Shown here: one piece after another, positions 54,188 through 63,462 of the stretch
Position numbering within the stretch: the stretch's first letter is position 1
Layout: each line of letters opens with the position of its first letter
Assembly: GCF_001542405.1 (NCBI RefSeq)
Contig: NZ_LNCD01000137.1
Coordinates: 1 to 64,000 of the forward strand
Length of the DNA stretch: 64,000 nt
Direction: 5' to 3'
Source: Rhizobium altiplani
GTDB lineage: Bacteria > Pseudomonadota > Alphaproteobacteria > Rhizobiales > Rhizobiaceae
Notes under the pieces: generated by a model
Seen by the model: only the letters and a program-made list of their open reading frames with translations
What the model was told of the DNA's origin: nothing
The model's database searches: none
Made by a program: the position numbers and the translations under genes

Positions 54188-55351
54188 TCAGGCGCCGAGG
54201 CGCTGTTCGGCGAGCCGCACCCAGTAGGAAATGCCGTGGGCGATGGTTTCGTCGTTGAAATCGTAGGCGGGGTTGTGCAGGCCGGCCGTGTCGCCGTTGC
54301 CGATGAAGATGAAGGCGCCGGGACGGGCGTTCAGCATGTAGGAGAAATCCTCGCCGCCCATCATCGGGTCGATCTCCGCATTGACGTTGCCTGCGCCAGC
54401 AATCTCGCCGGCGATGCGGACGGCGTGGCCGGTTTCCGTCGCGTGGTTGAAGGTGACGGGATAATTCCGGTTGAAGTCGATATCAACCTCTGCGCCGTGG
54501 GCGGCAACGAGGCCGTTGACGACCTGCTTCAGGCGGGTTTCGGCGAGGTTACGCACCTCCTCATTGAGCGTGCGCACGGTGCCGGCGATCGTCGCGTCGT
54601 TCGGGATGACGTTGTGGGCGAAGCCTGCGTTGAACTTGGTGACCGAGACGACGACCGAACGCAGCGGATCGACATTGCGGGAGGCAATCAGCTGCAGATT
54701 GCTGACGATCTGAGCGCCGATGGCGATCGGGTCGATCGTGCGGTGCGGCTGGGCCGCATGGCCGCCGCGGCCCTTGATGGCGATGGTGAATTCGTCGGTG
54801 GCGGCCATGATCGCGCCGCTACGGATGGCAAAGTGCCCGACAGGAAGACCCGGCAGATTGTGCATGCCGTAGACCTCTTCGATGCCGAACCGCTCCATCA
54901 TGCCGTCCTTGACCATCAGGTTGCCACCGCCGCCGCCTTCTTCCGCGGGCTGGAAGATGACCGCGATGTTGCCGTTGAAGTTGCGCGTCTCGGCCAGATA
55001 CTTGGCCGCGCCGAGCAGCATGGCCGTATGGCCGTCGTGACCGCAGGCATGCATCTTGCCAGGTGTCGTGGAAGCCCAGGGCTTGCCGCTGATTTCGGTA
55101 AGCGGTAACGCGTCCATGTCGGCGCGCAAACCGATGGTGCGCCCGCCCTCGCCCTTGCCTTTGATCAGACCGACGACGCCGGTCCTGCCGATGCCGGTGA
55201 CGATCTCGTCGACGCCGAATTCCTTGAGTTTTTCAGCCACGAAGGCGGCGGTGTTCTCGACCGCAAAAAGAAGTTCGGGGCGTGCATGGATATGCCGGCG
55301 CCACTCTGTCACCTCGTCTTGAAGTTCGGCGGCTCTGTTTAAAATCGGCAT
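54188..55351 (-). CDS. M20-family amidohydrolase (hippurate hydrolase/aminoacylase type)
   Basis: A 387-residue zinc amidase that removes acyl groups from N-acyl amino acids. Family motifs: HARPELLFAVENTAAFVA, MHACGHDGHTAML (metal His and the Cys of the binuclear centre), FQPAEEGGGGG (catalytic Glu), YGMHNLPGLPVG and MGGEDFSYML at the C-terminus. The start at 55351 has AGGAAG seven bases upstream; the longer frame to 55405 lacks it. Substrate is not determined. Confidence 0.88.
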   Translation of the reverse strand: MPILNRAAELQDEVTEWRRHIHARPELLFAVENTAAFVAEKLKEFGVDEIVTGIGRTGVVGLIKGKGEGGRTIGLRADMDALPLTEISGKPWASTTPGKMHACGHDGHTAMLLGAAKYLAETRNFNGNIAVIFQPAEEGGGGGNLMVKDGMMERFGIEEVYGMHNLPGLPVGHFAIRSGAIMAATDEFTIAIKGRGGHAAQPHRTIDPIAIGAQIVSNLQLIASRNVDPLRSVVVSVTKFNAGFAHNVIPNDATIAGTVRTLNEEVRNLAETRLKQVVNGLVAAHGAEVDIDFNRNYPVTFNHATETGHAVRIAGEIAGAGNVNAEIDPMMGGEDFSYMLNARPGAFIFIGNGDTAGLHNPAYDFNDETIAHGISYWVRLAEQRLGA

Positions 55352-55508
55352 GTCAGCTTCCTGTCGTGAAATCGAAACGGGGACGGGATCGGGTCGCAGG
55401 GACACGATGCCGCAGAAATAACTTAATCAAGGCCCTTTGCCATGTCATGGCCATATACGTTAAATAGGGGAAACTTTCGAGACTTCCGGACATCTTTAAG
55501 GACGAACC

Positions 55509-56633
55509 GTGTTGACGCGCCAGAACCGTTTGCTTGCCGCCTTGCGGCCGCTTTCAATCGTAGCTTCCGCAGCCGCCATCGCGCTCTCGGCCTCCGCTCA
55601 GGCCTATGCGAATCCGCATATTCTGGTGGATGTGCAGAGCGGCCGCGTGCTGGAGCACGAGGAAGCCTTCCGCAAATGGTATCCGGCTTCGCTCACCAAG
55701 CTTATGACCGTCTATACGGTTTTCGACGCGGTTCGCGCCGGCCAGATCAGCCTCGATACCCCCATCGTCATGAGCAAGCGGGCGGCAGCCCAGCCGCCGG
55801 CAAAGATGTATTTCAAGCCGGGACAGAAGCTGACGCTCGACAGCGCGCTGAAGATCCTGATGGTCAAGTCGGCAAACGACATTGCGGTTGCCGTTGCCGA
55901 GGCCGTCGGCGGCACGCAGGAAGCCTTTGTGCTGAAGATGAACGCCGAGGCGGCGAAGCTCGGCATGACCGACTCGCATTTCGTCAATCCGAACGGCCTG
56001 CCCGGCAAGGGCCAGTATACGACGGCGCGCGATCTTGCGGTCCTTTCCGTGGCGCTTCGTCGCGAGTTCCCGCAATACGCCGGATACTTCTCGCTTGAAG
56101 GCATCACGACGGGCACCAAGAACGTGCCGAGCATCAACGTGCTGATCGGTCGTTTTGCCGGCGCCGATGGCATGAAAACCGGCTTCATCTGCGCCTCGGG
56201 CTTCAACCAGATCGGTTCGGCGACGCGCAACGGCCGTACCTTGATCTCTGTCGTGCTCGGCACAGACAGTCTTGCGGCGCGGGCGGATGCCTCCGCCGAC
56301 CTGCTGCAAAAGGGCTTCACTTCGCAGTTTGTCGCGCCCGATACGCTCAGTTCATTACGGCCCTATGGCCCGGGTCAGGATCAGGTCGCCGATATTACCG
56401 CCGATATCTGCAGCGCCAAGGGTGCCAAGGTCCGCAGCGAAACGCGCGACGAAGTGGGCCGCATGAAGGTTCAGTCTCCCTATATCCAGGAAATGGACCA
56501 CGACCCCAACTTCGTCTTCGCAGGACTGATCCCGGGCCAGAACGAACCGCAGCCGGACAAGTTGGCGACCGCGGATACCGCGGGAACGATTGCCAAGGTC
56601 CCGGTTCCGCTGCCACGCCCGACCACTTTCTGA
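55509..56633 (+). CDS. D-alanyl-D-alanine carboxypeptidase (DacA/PBP5-6 family)
   Basis: A 374-residue periplasmic penicillin-binding protein that trims peptidoglycan pentapeptides. A signal peptide is visible (ASAAAIALSASAQAYA). Active-site motifs: PASLTKLMTVY (SxxK), VKSANDIAVAV (SxN) and ADGMKTGFIC (KTG). The GTG at 55509 is the likely start. The C-terminal part is Pro-rich without an obvious amphipathic anchor. Followed 12 bases later by a CobW-family gene. Confidence 0.9.
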   Translation: MLTRQNRLLAALRPLSIVASAAAIALSASAQAYANPHILVDVQSGRVLEHEEAFRKWYPASLTKLMTVYTVFDAVRAGQISLDTPIVMSKRAAAQPPAKMYFKPGQKLTLDSALKILMVKSANDIAVAVAEAVGGTQEAFVLKMNAEAAKLGMTDSHFVNPNGLPGKGQYTTARDLAVLSVALRREFPQYAGYFSLEGITTGTKNVPSINVLIGRFAGADGMKTGFICASGFNQIGSATRNGRTLISVVLGTDSLAARADASADLLQKGFTSQFVAPDTLSSLRPYGPGQDQVADITADICSAKGAKVRSETRDEVGRMKVQSPYIQEMDHDPNFVFAGLIPGQNEPQPDKLATADTAGTIAKVPVPLPRPTTF

Positions 56634-56645
56634 GGCCTCTTTGAC

Positions 56646-57806
56646 ATGAGCGCTGCTTCCGATCGGATACCGGTCACCATCCTGACCGGCTTTCTTGGCG
56701 CCGGCAAATCCACCTTGCTGAACCGGATCCTCAAGGATCCGGCGATGAAGGACGCCGCCGTGATCATCAACGAATTCGGTGATGTCGGCATCGATCATCT
56801 ACTGGTGGAAAGCTCGGGCGATGCGATCATCGAACTGTCGGACGGCTGCCTATGCTGCACGGTGCGCGGAGAGCTCGTCGATACCCTCGCAAATCTGATG
56901 GACGCGGTACAGACGGGCCGCGTCAAGCCGGTGAGGCGCGTCGTGATCGAGACGACCGGCCTTGCTGATCCGGCACCGGTCATGCAGGCGATCATGGGCA
57001 ACCCCATCATCGCCACCAATTTCGACCTCGATGGCATCGTGACGGTGGTCGATGCAGTCAACGGCTCGCAGACCCTCGACAATCACGAGGAAGCGGTGAA
57101 GCAGGCCGCGGTTGCCGATCGGCTGATTCTCTCCAAGCGGACAATGGCTTCGCCAGAAGTGTTGGAAGCACTGGAGGCGCGTCTCGATGCGCTCAATCCG
57201 CGTGCCGCATTGATGGATGCCGACAGCGCCGAAGCAGGGCAGGTCAGTGTGCTCGTCAACGGCCTCTACGATCCAACAAACAAGATTGCCGACGTCGGAC
57301 GCTGGCTGCGGGATGAGGATGCGCATGAGGCGCATCACCAGCATGACCATCATCACCATGGTGCTGACGACCATCACCATCATCATCACGGGAACGATCA
57401 CCAGGACCCACATGATGTGAACCGCCACGATGCCTCGATCCGGTCCTTCTCGATCGTCGAGGACAAGCCGATCGACCCGATGGCGCTCGACATGTTCATC
57501 GATCTCTTGCGTTCGGCGCATGGCGACAAGCTGCTGCGGATGAAGGCGATCGTCGCGGTCTCGGACCGCCCGGATCGGCCGCTGGTGCTTCACGGCGTGC
57601 AGAGCATCTTCCATCAGCCATCGCGCCTGCCCGCATGGCCCGACCCTCAGGACAGGCGCACGCGCATGGTGCTGATCACCAAGAATCTGCCGGAAGCCTT
57701 CGTCAAGGATCTGTTCGACGCGTTTCTCGGCAAGCCGCGCATCGACACGCCGGATCGCACCGCGCTGCACGACAATCCGCTTGCCGTGCCGGGCATGCGA
57801 TTTTAA
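56646..57806 (+). CDS. CobW/COG0523-family GTPase, His-rich metal chaperone
   Basis: A 386-residue G3E GTPase. G1 is LTGFLGAGKSTLLN; the metal-binding CLCC is in DGCLCCTVRGE; the Walker-B-like region reads VVIETTGLADPAPV; the G4 position reads SKRT where the family has SKTD. A His-rich loop (57331-57420; up to six His in a row) lies before the C-terminal domain. These proteins deliver zinc, cobalt or other metals. No Zur box was recognised upstream. Probably co-transcribed with dacA-like. Confidence 0.85.
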   Translation: MSAASDRIPVTILTGFLGAGKSTLLNRILKDPAMKDAAVIINEFGDVGIDHLLVESSGDAIIELSDGCLCCTVRGELVDTLANLMDAVQTGRVKPVRRVVIETTGLADPAPVMQAIMGNPIIATNFDLDGIVTVVDAVNGSQTLDNHEEAVKQAAVADRLILSKRTMASPEVLEALEARLDALNPRAALMDADSAEAGQVSVLVNGLYDPTNKIADVGRWLRDEDAHEAHHQHDHHHHGADDHHHHHHGNDHQDPHDVNRHDASIRSFSIVEDKPIDPMALDMFIDLLRSAHGDKLLRMKAIVAVSDRPDRPLVLHGVQSIFHQPSRLPAWPDPQDRRTRMVLITKNLPEAFVKDLFDAFLGKPRIDTPDRTALHDNPLAVPGMRF

Positions 57807-57807
57807 T

Positions 57808-58032
57808 CTATCGCTTGCGGATGAGGAAGCGGTGGCCGCCTTCCGTCGTCTCAGCCTCGATCAGTTCGTGGCCGTCTTCGTTGCAGAAATGAGGGATGTC
57901 GATGCCAGCGAGCGGATCTGTCGTTTCGACGCGGATCAGTGAGCCGCTCGGAAGGGAGGACATCTTGCGGCGGGTCTTCAGCACGGGAAGCGGGCACTTT
58001 AGCCCGCGTAGGTCATAGAGGAAGGCGCTCAC
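57808..58032 (-). CDS. Sulfur carrier TusA-family protein
   Basis: A 74-residue protein with the family core FLYDLRGLKCPLPVLKTRRK, including the catalytic Cys in the CPxP motif, then a beta strand LIRVETTDPLAGIDIP and HFCNEDGHELIEAE. It relays persulfide sulfur in tRNA thiolation or cofactor synthesis. GTG start at 58032, four bases after the L,D-transpeptidase stop, so the genes are probably co-transcribed. Its stop is two bases from the convergent CobW stop. Confidence 0.87.
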   Translation of the reverse strand: MSAFLYDLRGLKCPLPVLKTRRKMSSLPSGSLIRVETTDPLAGIDIPHFCNEDGHELIEAETTEGGHRFLIRKR

Positions 58033-58036
58033 GCCG

Positions 58037-59260
58037 TCAGTCCCTGCCCCAGAATTTCCAGAACGGCTTCTTCGAGGCGACTTCCACCGGTTCGGGCTGT
58101 TGTACCGGCGCGAATGCCAGCGGGCTCGGCGTTGGGATCGGAACCTGAGCCGGAACGGCAGCGGCGACGGCAATTTCCTTTGCTTCGGAGGATGCCGGCG
58201 CAGCATTGGGTGCCGCATTTGCGGCAACCGCGGACGCGGTCTTGCTCGCCATCATCTCTTCGAGGTCCGCGACCTTGACCATCTTGCCCGCCTCCAGCGA
58301 GGTGCCGGTCGGTGCATAGGCCAGTTCGCGACCCTTTCGCAGCTTAGCGACCACGGCCTTGCGCTCCGCCTCGCTCGGATCGTACCAGGCCATGCCATCG
58401 TACTTCTTCATGGCCTTGGCGTAGTCGGCATCGTAGGTCTTGCCGTAGGAGGCAAGCGCGGCGGTCAGCGCCGGCGGCGTCGACATTGCCGGGCACTTGC
58501 CGGCCGGATTGAACTCGCCATTGTCGGTTGACTGCTGGTTGAAGACGTATTTCTTCTCGCAGAAATTCACCTCGGGAGGACGCTTGGTGACCTCGAAATT
58601 GTCGTAGCCGACCTTCAGCATGTTCCAGAACTCGATGTTCGGGTTCAGGCGATGGCGCACCATGTTTTCCGCGGTCATGCGGAAGGGGAAGGCCTGAAGC
58701 TGCACTGTCGACTGGCCGCCGGCAAAGGCGTCACGGGCAAAGGCGTAGATCTCCAGTACCTGCTGGTCGGTCATCGAGTAGCAGCCCGACGAAGAGCAGG
58801 CGCCGTGAATCATCAGGTTGGTGCCATTGTGGCCGTTCACAGCGTCATAGCGGTTCGGAAAGCCGGTGTTGATCGCGAGGTAGTATTTGGAGTTCGGATT
58901 GAGATTGGCGCGCGTCAGGTTGTAGAAGCCTTCCGGGGCCTGCCGGTCGCCCTCTTTTACCTTCGGGCCGAGGCGGCCAGACCAGGCGCAGATCTTGTAG
59001 TCGGCGATCTTGTCGAAGCGATTGTCGGTTTTCGCCTTCCAGATCTCCAGCGCGCCTTCTTCCTTGAAGATGCGGATCATGATCGGCGAGTTGCGCTGCA
59101 TGCTCTTGGCCGACATCTCGGACAGGATGCGTGGCGGCAATGGCTGCTCGACCTTGTTCTTGACGCTGGAAAGATCGACCTGGGCGGTTTCCAATGCATC
59201 GTTGCAGCCGGCCAAAGCCAGCGCCATCAGGGAAACATATGCAAAATGACGAATGCGCAT
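58037..59260 (-). CDS. L,D-transpeptidase (YkuD fold), lipoprotein
   Basis: A 407-residue lipoprotein (LMALALAGC lipobox, Cys19). The YkuD catalytic motif is visible as MIHGACSSSGCYSM (H and nucleophile Cys). It resembles YafK/ErfK-type murein L,D-transpeptidases or DpaA-like amidases that act on peptidoglycan cross-links or lipoprotein links. The C-terminal ~100 residues are Ala/Pro-rich and disordered with a basic/aromatic end (KKPFWKFWGRD). Upstream of tusA. Confidence 0.85.
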   Translation of the reverse strand: MRIRHFAYVSLMALALAGCNDALETAQVDLSSVKNKVEQPLPPRILSEMSAKSMQRNSPIMIRIFKEEGALEIWKAKTDNRFDKIADYKICAWSGRLGPKVKEGDRQAPEGFYNLTRANLNPNSKYYLAINTGFPNRYDAVNGHNGTNLMIHGACSSSGCYSMTDQQVLEIYAFARDAFAGGQSTVQLQAFPFRMTAENMVRHRLNPNIEFWNMLKVGYDNFEVTKRPPEVNFCEKKYVFNQQSTDNGEFNPAGKCPAMSTPPALTAALASYGKTYDADYAKAMKKYDGMAWYDPSEAERKAVVAKLRKGRELAYAPTGTSLEAGKMVKVADLEEMMASKTASAVAANAAPNAAPASSEAKEIAVAAAVPAQVPIPTPSPLAFAPVQQPEPVEVASKKPFWKFWGRD

Positions 59261-59379
59261 TCAAAAAAGCCCATCAACAGTATGCAACCCGGCCCCGGCA
59301 CGCGGAGCGAATCATAGGCTGACTATGGTTCACAAACTCTTAGCAGCCTATGAAGCGCGCTCGCGTCCCCCGCAAGTAG

Positions 59380-59399
59380 TAATGTTATTGATAACATTA
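59380..59399. promoter_or_regulatory. 20-bp AT-rich palindrome, possible operator
   Basis: TAATGTTAT-TG-ATAACATTA is a perfect inverted repeat (9-bp arms) in the 188-bp gap between the L,D-transpeptidase start and the accA stop, unusually AT-rich for this GC-rich region. No T-run follows, so a regulator site is more likely than a terminator. The cognate protein is unknown. Confidence 0.4.
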
Positions 59400-59448
59400 T
59401 TGTGGCCAAGGTTTGGCCTCATTCACGGCGCAGCCGCGCGTTTGTGCA

Positions 59449-60402
59449 CTACAAATTGCGGCCCATGTTGAGGAATTTCTGCCGACGCTCGTTGCGAAGC
59501 TGCTCGCCGGTGCGGTTGGAAAGCTCGCCCAGAGCTTTGGCAATGACATCACCGGTCGTGGCGATTACGCTGTCCGGATCGCGATGCGCGCCGCCCAGCG
59601 GCTCGCTGATGACGCCGTCGATGATGCCGAGCGCCTTCAGGTCCTCGGACGTGATCTTCATGTTGGTGGCGGCTTCCTTGGCGCGAGCGGAATCGCGCCA
59701 GAGGATCGAGGCTGCACCTTCCGGCGAGATGACGCTGTAGATCGCATGCTCCAGCATGTAGACGCGGTTGCCGGTGGCGATCGCGATCGCGCCGCCCGAG
59801 CCGCCTTCGCCGATGACGACGGAAACGATCGGTACCTTCACAGAGAGACACATTTCCGTCGAGCGGGCGATGGCTTCGGCCTGGCCACGCTCTTCGGCGC
59901 CGACGCCCGGATAGGCGCCTGCCGTGTCGACGAGCGTGATAACAGGAAGGCCGAAGCGGTCAGCCATCTCGAGAACGCGGATCGCCTTGCGATAGCCTTC
60001 GGGGCGGGCGCTGCCGAAATTGTGCTTCAGGCGGCTCTTCGTGTCGTTGCCCTTTTCCTGGCCGAGAACGGCGACGGGCTGGCCGCGGAAGCGGGCAAGG
60101 CCTGCCTGGATTGCGGCATCTTCGGAGAACTTGCGGTCGCCGGCAAGCGGCGTGAATTCCTGAAACAGCGTCTTGGCATAGTCGACGAAATGCGGTCGCT
60201 GCGGATGGCGCGCAACCTGCGTCTTCTGCCAGGCGTTGAGCTTCGAGTAGATGTCGACCATCGCTTCGCGAACGCGAACTTCGAGCCTGCCGATTTCATC
60301 TGACGTGTCGATGCTCTCGTCTTCCGTGGCGAGCTTCTTCAGTTCGATGATCTTGCCTTCGAGGTCGGAGATCGGCTTTTCGAAGTCGAGATAGTTGTGC
60401 AT
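59449..60402 (-). CDS. accA: Acetyl-CoA carboxylase carboxyltransferase subunit alpha
   Basis: A 317-residue enzyme subunit that transfers CO2 from biotin to acetyl-CoA in fatty-acid synthesis. Clear family sequence: NYLDFEKPISDLEGKIIELK, RPHFVDYAKTLFQEFTPLAG, LVDTAGAYPGVGAEERGQAE, VIGEGGSGGAIAIATGN and SVISPEGAASILWRD. The start at 60402 is where the family begins; the frame extends upstream without meaning. Confidence 0.95.
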   Translation of the reverse strand: MHNYLDFEKPISDLEGKIIELKKLATEDESIDTSDEIGRLEVRVREAMVDIYSKLNAWQKTQVARHPQRPHFVDYAKTLFQEFTPLAGDRKFSEDAAIQAGLARFRGQPVAVLGQEKGNDTKSRLKHNFGSARPEGYRKAIRVLEMADRFGLPVITLVDTAGAYPGVGAEERGQAEAIARSTEMCLSVKVPIVSVVIGEGGSGGAIAIATGNRVYMLEHAIYSVISPEGAASILWRDSARAKEAATNMKITSEDLKALGIIDGVISEPLGGAHRDPDSVIATTGDVIAKALGELSNRTGEQLRNERRQKFLNMGRNL

Positions 60403-60463
60403 GAGGTGCGTTTCCGTTCCTTTGCCGGGGCTAGTTTGATGAGCTCGCCCTTTGTCGCCGGTC

Positions 60464-61417
60464 CTATTCCTGCTTTTTGGCCTGTTTGGCAAGGGGGTGG
60501 TGCGTTTGGACCAGTTGTTGAAGCCGTTCCTCCAACACATGCGTATAGATTTGCGTGGTTGAAATGTCCGAGTGGCCGAGCAGTTCCTGAACAACGCGAA
60601 GATCCGCGCCGTTGGCGAGAAGATGACTTGCAAATGCATGCCGCATGACATGCGGCGAGATCATAGATGGGGTAAGACCTGCCCGGATCGCAAGATTTTT
60701 CAAATCACGCGCGAAAACCTGACGCGGCAGATAGCCCTCCTTGGACGCTGCGGGAAACAGCCAAGGGCTTTCCTGCGGCACTTTGGCGGCGTCGTTTTCA
60801 GCGGCGAGCATACGGCCGTAGAGCTTGAGCGCCACGATCGCCGACTGCGATAGCGGCACAAGCCGTTCCTTGTTGCCCTTGCCGCGGATCATCAGGAAGC
60901 GTCCGTCCTGGTCGAGCACGCGGGCCGGAAGCGAGACGAGTTCGCTGACGCGCATCCCCGTTGCGTAGAGCAGTTCGAGCAGGGCCAGCATGCGAAGGCG
61001 CTGCAACTGTCCGGGCGCGGAATCCTGCGCTTCGGTTTCCGCCTGCTCGAGCAACCGGCCAACTTCGTCGACCCCCATCGTTTTCGGCAGAGCCCGGCCT
61101 TTCTTCGGCGCATCGAGAACGCCGGTCGGATCGTCGGTGCGCAGACCCTCGGCGTAAAGGAACTTATAAAACTGGCGCATTGCCGCCAGTCGCCGCGCCT
61201 GCGAGGAAGGTTTGAAGCCTTGGGCGGCAAGGGAAGACAGGTAGGCCGAAAGATCGGCCGACGCCGCCTCCAGCAGGCGCACTCCCTTGCCGTTCAGGAA
61301 ACCGTGCAGATCGTCAAGATCCCGCTCATAGGAAGAGAGTGTATTGGCCGCAGCGCCCCGCTCCGCGCTCATCATTTCCAGAAAGGCTTCTACGTGAACC
61401 CAGCCGAGATCCTTCAT
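60464..61417 (-). CDS. xerD: Tyrosine recombinase XerD
   Basis: A 317-residue recombinase that with XerC resolves chromosome dimers at dif. N-terminal core-binding domain (VEAFLEMMSAERGAAANTLS, YERDLDDLHGFLNGKG) then catalytic Arg in TGMRVSELVSLP, Lys in RGKGNKERLVPL, HVMRHAFASHLL, GHSDISTTQIYTHV with the nucleophile Tyr. It is 61 bases upstream of accA and four bases after the small gene's stop. Confidence 0.92.
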   Translation of the reverse strand: MKDLGWVHVEAFLEMMSAERGAAANTLSSYERDLDDLHGFLNGKGVRLLEAASADLSAYLSSLAAQGFKPSSQARRLAAMRQFYKFLYAEGLRTDDPTGVLDAPKKGRALPKTMGVDEVGRLLEQAETEAQDSAPGQLQRLRMLALLELLYATGMRVSELVSLPARVLDQDGRFLMIRGKGNKERLVPLSQSAIVALKLYGRMLAAENDAAKVPQESPWLFPAASKEGYLPRQVFARDLKNLAIRAGLTPSMISPHVMRHAFASHLLANGADLRVVQELLGHSDISTTQIYTHVLEERLQQLVQTHHPLAKQAKKQE

Positions 61418-61421
61418 TGTC

Positions 61422-61598
61422 TCACTTCTTGGACGGGTTAATGGCGCCGGTGGCCGGAGGATTGACCCGCTCGGACGGAAGGCGGATCGTCACGTCGCGC
61501 TCCTGTGGCTCGACAAAAGCAACCAATGCCCACATCGTTCCGTATATCGCACCGGCGATGATCGCCAATATGGCGAGAAAACGGAACAGACTCGGCAT
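61422..61598 (-). CDS. Small conserved membrane protein, 58 aa
   Basis: Starts PSLFRFLAILAIIAGAIYG, a transmembrane span continuing into MWALVAFVEPQERDVTIRLP, ending in PATGAINPSKK. One span, the remainder likely periplasmic. It immediately precedes xerD (four bases between) and is divergent from aroK. I recall this small gene in other Rhizobiaceae at the same place; no function known. Confidence 0.7.
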   Translation of the reverse strand: MPSLFRFLAILAIIAGAIYGTMWALVAFVEPQERDVTIRLPSERVNPPATGAINPSKK

Positions 61599-61744
61599 TC
61601 AGCGACTCCATGGCTCTGCTTCTTTATGAAGAAGCATGTTTGCAAGTGCAAGAAGGTGCATTTGGACCACGTTTCCCTTGCCCGCGACTTGACGCTACAC
61701 CTGCATTTGTCGATACCGTTCGCAAACAAAGTGTGAATGGACCA

Positions 61745-62332
61745 ATGAGCGACCCAGTTCTGACCGTTGCCGAAAGCTTGAAAGACAGGGCTCGTGCTGC
61801 GCTCGGTTCTCGTAATCTGATCCTCGTCGGATTGATGGGCGCGGGCAAGTCCTCCGTCGGCCGGATCGTCGCGCATCAGCTCGGCATCCCTTTCGTCGAT
61901 AGCGACGCCGAGATCGAGAGGGTCTCCCGCATGTCCATCGGTGAGCTCTTCGCCGCCTATGGCGAAGAAGAATTCCGGGCGCTCGAAACCCGCGTCATGA
62001 AACGCCTGTTGAAGAATGGTCCGCGGGTGGTCTCCACCGGCGGCGGCGCCTTCATCAACGACCGGACGCGCAAGCATATCAAGAAGGGCGGCGTCTCCGT
62101 CTGGCTGAAGGCCGACCTCGACGTTCTCTGGGAGCGGGTCAACAAGCGTGACACGCGGCCGTTGCTCAAGACAGAGAATCCCAAGCAGACCCTCGAAAAC
62201 TTGATGAATGCGCGTTATCCGATCTACGAGCTCGCCGACCTCACCGTCCTGTCGCGCGATGTGCGCAAGGAACTGATGGCGGAAGAAGTACTCAAAGCCG
62301 TGATCGACGCCCGAACCGAAAGTGCAGCCTGA
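61745..62332 (+). CDS. aroK: Shikimate kinase
   Basis: A 195-residue kinase that phosphorylates shikimate in aromatic amino-acid synthesis. P-loop LVGLMGAGKSSVGRIVA, the shikimate-binding DSDAEIERVSRMSIGELF, GGGAFINDRTR and RDTRPLL lid region. The start at 61745 gives the usual length plus a short N-terminal extension; the longer frame to 61610 covers the divergent promoter. The stop shares a base with the aroB ATG. Confidence 0.93.
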   Translation: MSDPVLTVAESLKDRARAALGSRNLILVGLMGAGKSSVGRIVAHQLGIPFVDSDAEIERVSRMSIGELFAAYGEEEFRALETRVMKRLLKNGPRVVSTGGGAFINDRTRKHIKKGGVSVWLKADLDVLWERVNKRDTRPLLKTENPKQTLENLMNARYPIYELADLTVLSRDVRKELMAEEVLKAVIDARTESAA

Positions 62333-63462
62333 TGAATGCTGATGCCTCCGCCTCCGAACGCAAGGTTCACGTACCGCTCGGAGAGCGCGCCTACGATATC
62401 CTGATCGGGCCGGGCCTGATCGCACGCGCCGGTACCGAGATCGCCTCGCGCCTGAAGGGCCGCAAGGCGGCTGTCATCACCGACGCACATGTGGCGCCGC
62501 TCTATCTGGATGCGCTGGTTCAAAGCCTCGAGGCGGCGGGCATCGCGTCTGCGACCCTCGTGCTTCCGGCGGGCGAGAAGACCAAGAGCTTCGAGCACCT
62601 GATGACTGTTTGCGACAAGGTCCTCGAAGCGCGGATCGAGCGCAACGACCACGTGATCGCCCTTGGCGGCGGCGTTATCGGCGACCTCGCGGGCTTTGCG
62701 GCGGGCATCGTGCGCCGCGGCGTGCGTTTCGTGCAGGTTCCGACCTCGCTGCTGTCGCAGGTCGATTCCTCGGTCGGCGGCAAGACGGGTATCAACAGCC
62801 GCCACGGCAAGAACCTGATCGGCGTTTTTCATCAGCCGGATCTGGTGCTCGCCGATACCGATGTCCTGAATTCGCTGAGCGCTCGCGAGTTTCGCGCCGG
62901 CTACGCCGAGGTCGCGAAATACGGACTGATCGACAAGCCTGATTTCTTCTCCTGGCTGGAAGCCAACTGGCAGGCAGTCTTTGCCGGCGGTGCCGCGCGC
63001 ATCGAGGCGATTGCCACCAGCTGTCAGGCAAAGTCGGATGTCGTCGTTGCCGACGAGCGCGAAACTGGACAACGCGCCCTCCTCAATCTCGGCCACACCT
63101 TCGGCCACGCGCTGGAGGCTGCGACCGCCTATGACAGCGCTCGCCTCGTTCATGGCGAAGGTGTTTCGATCGGCATGGTTCTGGCGCACGAGTTCTCGGC
63201 GCGCATGAACCTGGCAAGCAAGGATGACGCCCTCCGTGTCGAAACCCACCTGAAGGCCGTCGGCCTGCCCACCCGCATGTCGGAAATTCCGGGAGCGCTG
63301 CCGCCGGCCGAAATGCTGATGGACACGATTGCCCAGGACAAGAAGGTGAAGGCCGGCAAGCTGACCTTCATCCTGACCCGCGGCATCGGGCAGTCCTTCG
63401 TCGCCGATGACGTACCTGCGTCGGAAGTGCTGAGCTTCCTCAAGGAGAAACACCCGCGATGA
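62332..63462 (+). CDS. aroB: 3-dehydroquinate synthase
   Basis: A 376-residue enzyme that cyclises DAHP to 3-dehydroquinate, using NAD+ and a metal. NAD-binding LPAGEKTKSFEHLMTVCD, GGGVIGDLAGFAAGIVRRG, PTSLLSQVDSSVGGKTGIN, the metal ligands in EVAKYG, NLGHTFGHALE and LVHGEGVSIGM. One-base overlap with aroK shows coupled expression of two shikimate-pathway steps. Confidence 0.95.
   Translation: MNADASASERKVHVPLGERAYDILIGPGLIARAGTEIASRLKGRKAAVITDAHVAPLYLDALVQSLEAAGIASATLVLPAGEKTKSFEHLMTVCDKVLEARIERNDHVIALGGGVIGDLAGFAAGIVRRGVRFVQVPTSLLSQVDSSVGGKTGINSRHGKNLIGVFHQPDLVLADTDVLNSLSAREFRAGYAEVAKYGLIDKPDFFSWLEANWQAVFAGGAARIEAIATSCQAKSDVVVADERETGQRALLNLGHTFGHALEAATAYDSARLVHGEGVSIGMVLAHEFSARMNLASKDDALRVETHLKAVGLPTRMSEIPGALPPAEMLMDTIAQDKKVKAGKLTFILTRGIGQSFVADDVPASEVLSFLKEKHPR

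Noticed and set aside
57217..57420. Met/Thr/Ile-rich frame in the CobW His region
   Set aside because: An out-of-frame reading of the CAT/CAC repeat that encodes the His tract.
59413..60303. 296-codon open frame antisense to accA
   Set aside because: No recognisable protein features; accA on the other strand is unmistakable.
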